64,000 bases of DNA from Rhynchospora pubera (lineage: Eukaryota > Streptophyta > Magnoliopsida > Poales > Cyperaceae). The position numbers were made by a program, and so were the translations under genes. The stretch spans positions 1-64,000 of the forward strand of contig JAMFTS010000016.1 of the NCBI GenBank assembly GCA_028095005.1, in the 5' to 3' direction. Below, in pieces: positions 50,716-60,700 of the stretch. The notes beneath the pieces were generated by a model that saw only the letters and a list, made by a program, of their open reading frames with translations, was not told where the DNA came from and did not search any database. Every line of letters begins with the position of its first letter. The stretch's first letter is position 1.

Positions 50716-53700
50716 CGAATCCGCATCCTCGACAGCCGAATAATCTGGCTGTACCGTCCTGCCATGTAACGCTGTCCGTGAGATCCCTCATTTTCTAATC
50801 CTACAGTCATAAGTCTGCGAAGAGAAAAATAGTTAAATACGCGACCTGCCCGGCTGCCCGCGATTAATTAATCCCTCTCCTCCGCCAGTTCGCCTCCATC
50901 TGCTCCGAGCCTCTGAACCAAATCCTCCATCCGGAAGGGAGGCTGGTCTCTCCTTCTGAACATGTGAACTAGCACGTCGCACCTCACAACTCCGACCTCG
51001 CCTCTCAAAAAGGCTCTCTCCGCACCTCCTCTCCGTAGCAACCCTACTTGACGAGAGATTTCGGACTGTCACAGAAAGTTTATCAAATTAGAAAGTTACT
51101 ATCTTGTCAATTTGTTCAATTATTGTTTGCTGCTAATTTTCTGATATAGGAACAGGAATTATAAACAATTAGTTTTAGAGGATATGCTTAATTAACTATT
51201 ACTTTTTAATACCATAAAAGGCATTATGGACTTGCTTGATTGAGCACCCAACTTTTTCTGAAATTGATCAATTCATCATTTAAAAATATGTGACTATTAT
51301 TTGTACGAATCAATTCATCATTGGAGCGAAATATGGTATAAAGAATGTTCCCTAGTTACTTTTTTCTTTTCTGCTCGAGATTTGTACTAATAAAGATTTG
51401 AATTTTACAGGGAAGTGTTGAATAATTCATTTCAGTAGGCATCTTACTGGCGTGCTTTTGCAGGAGTGGACATCTCTTTTCTATATCATCAAGCACAAAG
51501 CCTAGATATTCTTGTACAAATGCTTAAGACGATGGAAGACTTCTACAGGATGAGATGCTAGAGGAAAAATGATGGAAATAATGGCTGGATTCCCATATTA
51601 CTAGTTTACTGGTTATGCCAGTAACTAAAAAATATTTAGAATGTTATAAGCATGATTTGTCTAAACATTTGTGTGTATATGAGCCTTATTGAAATATGTT
51701 TATGCGCATGCAATATGACTTCTGATATTATATGTTTCTACACTTTAGTAATATGTACTCTTTTATACATGCACAAGATCCGGTACCGAAAAATCTGGTA
51801 TATGTTTCTATGCATGTTTCACACTAGACACTGAATTACATGTGTTGGACTTCACCGAATTGCATGCTTCCAATTATAACTCATAAGTCAAACTTCACAT
51901 AACTTCATTGAATTATATAGGCAAATGGAAGACGTGCATAACTTCACAGAAAAGAAAAGAAAAGAAAGACATGCACAAAACTTCCAATTACAGATACCAT
52001 CCAATCCAATTTATGCAACAGGTACACAGTACCAGTTTCATGTGTCTAAACTCTAAACATAATTTCCAATAAAAAAAAAAATTAAGATCAGACAAGGTCC
52101 CTTGAGACAGCACAGCTCCTTGACAATTTACAAACTTATCATTTTCTTTTCATTTTTCCCGAAATATCCTTGACAGTTTGCAAACATTGTAATTAATTTA
52201 GGGCAAATCAAACTATAACCAATAAATATATGCAAATTTCAACTTGTTCTCCTCTTGGAGAGGAGTATGACCAGAGAAGTTTACATATAATGCAGAAATT
52301 AGAGAAGTACAAAATCAAAGAAGTATATAATCAAGTCATAGAAATTGGAAAATTGCTATATTTATTTTCATCATAGAACAACCCATACTATAGTCTCAAA
52401 TATACTAATATCAATCCAACACCCAAAAGCTATAACACCCGTTTATAAAATGTTACCAATTAACTATCCCGTTACTTTTACATTTACAAAATGTTGCCAA
52501 AAAAAATCCTCTAAATCTTGTCTAGCCTTCTGTAATTGACACATTGCTGACACATTGCTGCAAAAAAAAAATAATAATAAAAATTATATAGGCATTATTT
52601 TAAACTTCAGATTTTGTTGAGATATTTTAATGCACTTATTGTATGTCTTCAAGGTTATCGTTGCATCCAAAGTTCTCCTCCAATATATCTTGTGACAAAT
52701 TATTACTCGGTCTATAATTAAGAAAAATTGGATAAAACATAAATAAATTGCATAAATTGAAACCAGTAAATTGGATAAAACATAAATAAATTATCATAAT
52801 GTAAACCAGAGAGGCTCGCTGGTCACAATAATTTTTTTCACTGGTCACATTTTGGATAGCTTAATGCACTCACTGGTCACATATTGGCTAGCTTAATGCA
52901 CTCACTGGTCACTGGCCGACTTTATTATTTCAGAGAAATTCCTTTATAGCCAAGGAAATACCATCCATAATGTCTAATGTTTAATGCTAATTTCAAAATT
53001 TCATCCAAGGTTATACAAGATAGCCTCAAATGCCTAAAGTACCAATATCACAACTTCAGCGTCTTAAGCCTAAATTAGTCCATGATCAATTCTCATTTTC
53101 ACCCTCATCTGTGCCATGAAGCATCAAATTGAAAAGAGAAAAATAAAGAATGGGATGTACTGCACCTGTGGAAAGAGAAGAAGATTGATGATTGTAGACA
53201 GGCGAAATGGATGACAGACGAAATCGCTGCGGAGAGAAGAAAATTGAACCGAGATTGTTGTTTTTGGCAGGAATTCGACCCTTGTAGACAGGCAAAATCG
53301 CCGATTTTTTTCAACAAAAAAAGGGACGGGTAGGAGGGGTACTGGAGAGAGACGAAATAGTATAAATTTTTGTTTGCGCCTGGTAGGGCCAGCCTGACAA
53401 AAGCTCGGCCCCAAATAAAAGAATAGGGAACCAAGTCCAAAAGAGGCCCACATCGGAAGTAAAGAAGCGGAAAAAGATAAAATTAAATAGCGCGCCCAGA
53501 TAAAATCGGAAAAACACGCTCCAACAGACTCACATGAAGCACCATGCCGAACATAACTCGGAGGAATCTGGAAGCACAAGTGGGCTAACGGCTGTCGGGT
53601 GACGTCAGCATTCTGTTATAGGAAATAGGTCTATATATAGAGGGGGTAGATGATTGTATAAGGAGTTGGCATTTTGATAGACGAAAGAGCTTGTTGAATA

Positions 53701-53880
53701 TAGATTGTAATCCTCAAATAATCAATAAAATACATTTTTCACTCATTCTCATCTCTAAACTCTCTCACGTTGTTAATCTCTACCAAAACTGAGCTTATCA
53801 GCGCCCTCCGATCGCAATCTCACGGACAGCGTTACATGACCGGACGGTACAGATTATTAGACTGTCGAGGATGCGGATCC
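50716..53880. mobile_element. Mutator-type element, 3,165 bp, non-autonomous
   Basis: Exact 9-bp duplication CTCTCTACG at 50707-50715 and 53881-53889. Terminal inverted repeats of about 75 bp share CCGCATCCTCGACAG, TGTACCGTCC and GTAACGCTGTCCGTGAGAT with the inverse on the right. No transposase frame. Interior is a mosaic: a GC-rich patch at 50830-51070, AT-rich middle, and GC-richer DNA at 53090-53600. The longest minus frame (53124-53579, 151 codons) is not like any protein I know. Element size and patchy base composition fit a Pack-MULE, but no captured gene was identified. Confidence 0.85.
53600..53770 (+). other. LTR-like or promoter-like segment inside the Mutator-type element
   Basis: TCTATATATAGAGG (TATA-like, about 53630) is followed by transcript-leader-like sequence and CAATAAAATAC (poly(A)-like, about 53722), the order seen in LTR promoter and R regions. 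Ends and target duplication not found; a solo LTR is possible. Confidence 0.3.
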
Positions 53881-54685
53881 CTCTCTACGTTATTCTCTCT
53901 GTTCACTGTTCCAGATCTGAGAATCTCCATCTCTCGCAAGAAACCAGAGACCAGAACTAGATCCGATCTTGTTGCGCCGCCTCCTACATCCTTCACAGCC
54001 CTTACCTTCTCTCAAATCTTCTCTCAAATCAACACGGAGGTGCTTCTTCTCTAGACTCGAGCCACCTTGCACCATCACGTAGCCACCTCGACGGACATCA
54101 GGCGAGGCGACTCTCTTCACCCTGATTTGCATCTCTCAATATACAACACCGTCGATCCACCACCGATCTGAGCTCCGATCTGTCTCTCTCGATCCCGACA
54201 TGAAGGAGATCGCCAAGAGGTGCTTCAACAGCTCGAACTATGGCGTGCTCAACCTTGAACCTTCAGATGCGATCTTCTCAAGCCATGGCAGGCCACGAGG
54301 TGACACAGCCGCCACGGCACATCTCTTCCTCGTCTCCGCATCAATCAGCTTTGCTCGACTTCCGCTTTACCTTGGCCGATCCGCCTCTGTTGCGTGCAAC
54401 CAAGACCATCTCTCAAGATCTGACCCGTTTCGACAAGATTCGAACCGGTGTGCGCTCAGAGATGTGGATGAAATGAGATTGAAACTTCGGTGAAGAAAAA
54501 AAAATCGGAGAAGATGATTCAGACAAGTGGGGTCAGGTTCGAGTCAATTATGGTACTTCCATATTTGGGCCAATGCGTTTTTAATTTTTTTTTTTTTTGA
54601 AATTCTAACGTGCACAAACCAATTCTTGTTTCGGCCCAAACAAGTGAACGAGAATTAAGCATTCAAGTTGTGTATTGCTAAAACA

Positions 54686-56599
54686 CACTACGCCATTTAA
54701 TGACATTAGTACCGGTTTTTTTGTGTTATTAGTACCGGTTTTGAAGCGGTACTAATAATAGGTGTACTAAAATAATTAAAAACCGATACTAATAAGCCGG
54801 TACTAGAAAGAGGTGGAAAGTGACGGCAAACACAATTAGTACCGGTTTTTAACTAAAAACCGGTACTAATAATATTACATTTAGTACCGGTTTTTAATTA
54901 AAAACCGATACTAATTATATTTAAATATAACCGGATTTAATTTTAAAAGTTTAGTACCGGTTTTTAAGCTAAAAACCGATACTAAATTCATTTTTTAAAT
55001 AAAATGAATTTAGTATCGATTTTTAGCTTAAAAACCGGTACTAAATTGATAAAAAAAAGCCGAAAATTTTTAATTAATTTAGTACCGGTTTTTACTTAAA
55101 AATCGGTACTAAATTAATTAAAAATATATTAATTAATTTAGTATCGGTTTTTAAGTTAAAAACCGGTACTAAATTAATTTTAAAAAATAAAAAAATTAAT
55201 CCGGTACTAAATCTGTCACATTTAATATACTAATATTGTAGTAGTCCACATTATTCATTACGGAAAAAAATAAAATCAAGAACAAAAAAAAAGGAAGGCA
55301 GAATTGAAATCTCACCCAAACTAAGTTTATAAGTTAAATTTCTGCGAAGGAAATATTATCACACAACAAGTCCCCATATGAAAGTAAAATAAAAAAGTTA
55401 ATCTGTAAAATCTTATAAAAAATTAATCGAGCACTTACTTGTCCCACATCAGCAGTAAAGCATACAATTACCTCACATCCATAATTTTCCCTAAAAGGCA
55501 AGATAAAGAAAAATATTATGTAGTAATATGATATTTGCTGACAAAGGATAGCATGCACAAGGAATTTACTCACAAACAGTAGAGAATACAAGAAGTCAGC
55601 AAATTTATTCTATGTAACAAGACTTCTCGATTCTTGGTGTTATTGTATTTTAAAAGTAGTTGTATACCTAAGCCATCTGACTATTACTGAAGTGTCTAGG
55701 CCGCCACTGTATGCTAACACAGCCTTATTCAATTTCTCCTTGTCACCACCAAGTGCTTTAGGTACAGCTGCATATAAGAAGAATAGTAAACATAACATAA
55801 TGCAACCACAAAGATTCTCAACAGATGCTCATACCAACCTTTCTCTTGATCGATCCTCTTCAATAAGAAAACCTCAAATGTAAATTTTTTTAGCTTTCTT
55901 TTGATTTCCTTTGATTCCTCCAATGATTTTCCAATTTTTCAGAATTTTTGTAAATTTTTTGCTATTTTATTTATATTGTTTTTTAGAGTAACAGAATTTT
56001 AGGTTTTAGAGAGAAGATAAAATAGCCATGAACATTATATGACCTTGAGAGGCAAATAAATAGTGAAGGAAGACAATATAGTTCGACTAAAAATATCTGC
56101 CTATTTTTAGTACCGATTTTTTATAAAAAATCAGTACTAAAAATTGCTTGAAAAATAAAAAAACCGTTTTAAATTTAGTACCGGTTTTTTTATAAAAAAA
56201 CCGGTACTAAATAATTGATTTTTAGTACCGATTTTTTTATAAAAAATCGATACTAAATATATAACGGTTTTTTTTATTCTTCAAACCTTTAGTACCGGTT
56301 TTTTTTTATAAAAAAAAGGTACTAAATTTAAAACGGTTTTTTTATTCTTTCAAACCTTTAGTACCGTTTTTTTACAAAAAACCGGTACTAAAAATCAATT
56401 AATTAGTACGGGTTTTTTTTATAAAAAACCGGTACTAAATTAAAAATATATTTTTTTTATTTTTCAGACGATTTTTAGTACCGATTTTTTAAAAAAATCG
56501 GTACTAAATAATAAATTTGACAATTACAAAATTGCCATGATTTATTATTAGTATCAGTTTTCTTAAAAACCGGTACTAATAATCCTTTTTGTTGTAGTG
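54686..56599. mobile_element. CACTA transposon, 1,914 bp, non-autonomous, carrying a gene fragment (Pack-CACTA)
   Basis: Starts CACTACGCC at 54686 and ends TTGTTGTAGTG at 56599, with the 3-bp duplication ACA at 54683-54685 and 56600-56602. Both flanks (54700-55210 and 56100-56580) are packed with TTAGTACCGGTTTTT and its inverse, the subterminal repeats of CACTA elements, often as adjacent inverted pairs. No transposase. The middle (about 55240-56050) is unrelated, non-repetitive DNA that contains two exons of argininosuccinate synthase on the minus strand. Confidence 0.92.
55439..55767 (-). pseudogene. Captured argininosuccinate synthase fragment (two exons and their intron)
   Basis: Exon at 55767-55668 reads VPKALGGDKEKLNKAVLAYS then GGLDTSVIVRWL. 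It contains SGGLDTS, the ATP-pyrophosphatase loop of argininosuccinate synthase (arginine biosynthesis). A donor GTATAC follows, then a 177-bp intron ending TTTTAG. The exon at 55490-55439 reads ENYGCEVIVCFTADVGQ, ending at a GTAAGT donor. The split AG|G codon keeps phase. Compared with the family form I know (VIVPWLKENYGCEVVCFTADVGQG), there is Pro to Arg in VIVPWL and one apparent extra residue at CEVIVCF. The rest of the enzyme is absent, so it cannot be functional as a synthase. Confidence 0.88.
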
Positions 56600-56602
56600 A
56601 CA

Positions 56603-57757
56603 AAAGCTTACTCGTATGCTGGTTACCATAAATACCCTCTGCGGCTCTGCCTACCAAATTCAACCGATCATAATCGTCGCAACCATGCATGGATGCACTG
56701 CTGTTTCAACAGTCACCTCCGGATCCTCTTCTTCATCTATAGGGAAAAGAGTGATAGTGTAGATAAGGAAGAAAGATATGAGTACGTAGGAGAAGATGAG
56801 AAGAGCAAGCTCTACTCACCATGTTTATACGTTCTGAGTTGGCAAATAACGGGTAGAATGGTATACGAGATTTCTAGACTACGAGAGAAAATGAGTAATG
56901 CCAATTAGGGGATCGTCCAAGAATATGTACTGGCGAGTGGCGACCAACAGCCTAGCTAGTTGTCAAGCGAAAAGCTAAACGTGTCAATTATATATTACAT
57001 GAGCATTTTTTTTTTTGAGTGAAATATATTACATGAGCTGACATAGCATGCGTAGTGCCACGTGGGTTATATATCATTATGTAATTTATGTGCACTTGGC
57101 TTATCAAGTAATCCAAGCATCCAACATTACCTATTTTCTAGGATTCAATTCCTCTATATATTGAATGCATCATTTGTATTTGTTTATTTTAGATTTGGAT
57201 CAGTTGTGTAGTGAAAGGATAAACACAAATTAAGAAACAAATTTTGGAATGGATCTAACTTGGTTAGTGCAGAAGATGATTCCAGACAGATGCTAATGCC
57301 TCAGATCACCGACAACGGTAACTCTTTGTAATACCTTTGCATTATGTTATTTGATTTGTGATTGATTTTGTCGTTTTGAATATAGAGGAGGGTTACCGAT
57401 GTCATAAGTTTAGGGTGCGATCAAATATCACAATTTTATTTTTCATCAATGTTATAAATTTTAAAATGTAAATGTTCAATATAAACTATTGATCTTTTTT
57501 TTTTTTAACGAGTGATGTATTTTCATTTAAATTTTAGAAAAAGTTGAAATTGATTTGATATTCGATCAAGAGCTTAATGATTAACTATAACAGATTAATT
57601 ATAATACGTTCATGATTTGACTTCTGAATCAAGTATCAAATCAACTTAAATCAGTTTTAAAAAATCGAATGACATAATTTATATAAATAATCCGTAAGTT
57701 TAGGACAAAGACCCATATAGCCCATTGGATAGAGAGCATGGTTGTTACCTTGGAGAA
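56603..57757. other. Intergenic, with a diverged relative of the 14189 MITE
   Basis: 56603-56900 has an open plus frame with no family signature. 57484-57672 resembles the centre of the MITE at 14189-14612: both contain TTGATTTGATA...GATCAA/GATTAA, AATACGTTCAT and TCAAGTATCAAATCAACTT in the same order. The 3' UTR of the minus-strand ankyrin gene must lie in the right part. Confidence 0.45.
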
Positions 57758-60700
57758 CTACATCTCGACTTCTCTTTCCTTTATCAATTTTTTCAACATT
57801 TCTGCAAACCAGAGACATACAAGCTCGAAAAACGAAATAGTGGACAGTGCGACATTGCCCAAACGCCATAGTGCGTTTCTTTTGACCAATCGGCTTACCA
57901 TAGCCGCTGCCAGCAGTGTCGCCACAAGTACAAAAATACTGAATCCCTTGCTTCCTGGAGCAAGCGCCACATACAGACCCAACCCAAATGCCAGCCCCGT
58001 GAATATTGAAGCAATTATAAACAGATACTGAGTCTTTTTCAGCTCTTTCTGCAATAAATGGCCACGCGCGTTTGCCCCGAGAAGTATGAGATAAAATGTG
58101 CATCCAAAGGAGGAAGCAAACGCAACAAGGTCTGCTAAAATGAAGGCCATGAAGGCATATTTTCTTCCTAAAACTGGTGTGCCGTCACTTGAGTTGAATC
58201 CTCCTGGTGGAGTGAATGCAGCGGCAAAAGTCACTGTCGCAATAAGCGCGGAGCCTAATGCTATTGTTTGAACCTTCGTTGATAAAGTGCCTGAAGATTC
58301 CGAGGGATTGCGCTTTTCGTGGTATGAGCGGAGCCACATTCGGGGAAATCGTTCTGCCTCTCCCACCTCTTTCAATGCTTCGTAGTGCTGATATTTTTCC
58401 TGCGCACAATAAAGAACAAAAGACATTACCTCACAAGAAACTGATTTTTGTACGTGTTAATATATATATATATATATATATTCTACAGTACGTCTATCTT
58501 TTGTTAAATTAATCCACCTCATTTATGGTCGTTGAAATATTGAAATAATAATTATTTAATATGATGAAAATTTCATTGTTAGAAATTTTAAATTTAACTA
58601 AAACGCCTAGAAGCTGGTTCAAATTTGAGATAATAAACTATATTCAAATAATAAATGAACATATCTTAATGTTATTTACAAATATATTGCCAATAGAATA
58701 AAATTCTTAAACTAGAAAAAGTGTATACGTTTTGCCCGTATAATTAGGATATGTACCAAATTTTATTTTACACAATTTCGAAAATACTCATTGAATACTC
58801 TGAAATTTTGAAGGATTATTTGATAAATTTATGGAATTCTCTTATTGTACATGAGTTGTAATAATAACAATAACAGCAACGAATAACAAGATATTATCAA
58901 GTCATTAAATAAATAATTCAAAAACCTTTTAAAAAATAATAAAATAATAATATAATGAATAAAATGATTTTTTTTTAAATAACCGATGGTACGCATTTGC
59001 AACACGCAGAAATTATCTTTTTCAATGTCGAGAATTTATCTTACCACATTGTTTTGCTCTCTTAGTTAATTTATAACTTAACGCGTTCATTAAACATGTC
59101 TAGAAGCATTTTTCTACTATTGTGAGCGCCTCCCATCAATGCCAAAGCTTATATAAACATGGTTTGAGGAGATTTCAAGGGGAGAAAAAAAGAGAGACAC
59201 AAAAGGAGAGATCGAACGTACTTTGAGAAAGATCAAAGTTTAGAGAGAGATTTGAGAGTCTCTACACGACGCGACAAGCCAAGATTTCAGGCGGATCTGC
59301 CCGAAAGGAGACGGGGCTATTAGAAGGCAGGCGGAGGAAGAAGAAGAGAGGAATCGAAGTTCATTTGTTGTATCATATCTCTTCTTTTTATCTTTTATTT
59401 GTTTATTTGAGAAAACCTTGATTTGTATGATTCTATTTCTTGTCTAGTTTAGAATTGTTGTTAGGAGTAATTGTAGGGAATCTTTACTTGGTAGTTAATG
59501 AAGTTTAATTAGGTTTATATCTTCTTCTAATTGCTTTACTTTACTTGATCTTAATTGCTTGATTTGTGATTGTGAATTGCTTGTCTTGAAGGTTTACCCG
59601 TTAGATTAAGGCCTTATCTAATAGTTTGGTACCATAAACCCTAATTTCAAGTTAGTTCATAGTTGCATATCATAGGATATGTAGTAGATCCAAAAAGTGA
59701 ACCTAGGACATAGCCGAAAGGTATGTCTTCTCCTATGATCGAAATGTCTAGGATATCCTACCGAAAAGTAAAGTAGACCTTAAAACGCTATACCAAGAAA
59801 CGAAAGTTGAAACTTAGTATTTTTAGGAAGATTAGAGGTTAAAACTTAGTTATCCAAAATCAAGAACGACAGTTAGTATTTGGACCAGAAGTTTAACCAA
59901 AATTCTGTACTTAGAAAAGATAAAACCAGATTAAATCGATTTATCGTACTATTCTGGCAATCTCACTAGGAAGCTGGTGGATCTGCCTGAATAGAGCCAG
60001 GTAGAGCAACCCGATCAATTGATCCTAATTCATGTTATTGTGTTAGAACTCGCATTTTTAATCGGTCTTAGATCAATCTTAGGATTAGATTCACCCTTAG
60101 TTCTTTAATTCTTCAATTAAACTCCCAAAAATATTTTAACTCCCGTCTAGCTAATTAAATAAAGTAAAAGACCGATATTCTAACACCGTCCTTGTGGATT
60201 CGACCCTTAAGCTATCACTACAAATGATTAGATCGGTGATTCCTAATGACTTGATTTGATTTAGGTTTTACCAGCGATCAGAAGCTGGCGGATCTGCCTA
60301 AATAGAGGTAGGTAGAGCAACCTAATCAATTAATCCTAATTCGTATTATTGTGCTAGAACTTGCATTCTTAATCGAACTTAGATCAACCTTAGGATTAGA
60401 TTCACCCTTAGTTCTTTAATTCTTCAATTAAACCCCCAAAAATATTTTAACTCTCGTCTAGCTAATTAAATAAAGTAACAGATCGATATTCTAACACCGA
60501 CCTTGTGAATTCGACCCTTAAGCTATCACTGCAAACGATTAGATCGGTGATTCCTAAGGACTTATTTTGATTTAGGTTTTACCAGCGATCAATAATTAAT
60601 TATAATAATTGTGTTAATTGAATAAACTATAATAATAAGAGTAATAATGATAATTATAATAAATATACTAATCCTAAATAAATAACAATAGAAAAGAAAA

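Larger units (their letters stand above)
50525..54500 (+). mobile_element. Internal remnant of the short-LTR retrotransposon, split by a Mutator-type insertion
   Basis: 50525-50715 is leader-like DNA after the primer site. It resumes at 53881 after the 3.2-kb insertion and continues as a CT- and GC-rich segment to about 54490. In 54200-54490 two overlapping frames are open (97 codons from 54200; 78 from 54240, including MAGHEVTQPP), but neither matches a family I recognise. A gag remnant is possible. The right boundary is a guess based on the return to AT-rich sequence. Confidence 0.4.

Noticed and set aside
53124..53579. 151-codon minus frame inside the 3.2-kb MULE
   Set aside because: No domain or motif; overlaps other frames on the same strand and looks like GC-rich non-coding DNA. 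Kept only as part of the element.
54700..55210. CRISPR-like array (regular TAGTACCGG repeats)
   Set aside because: Repeats are in both orientations, irregularly spaced, in plant nuclear DNA and bounded by CACTA termini; they are transposon subterminal repeats.
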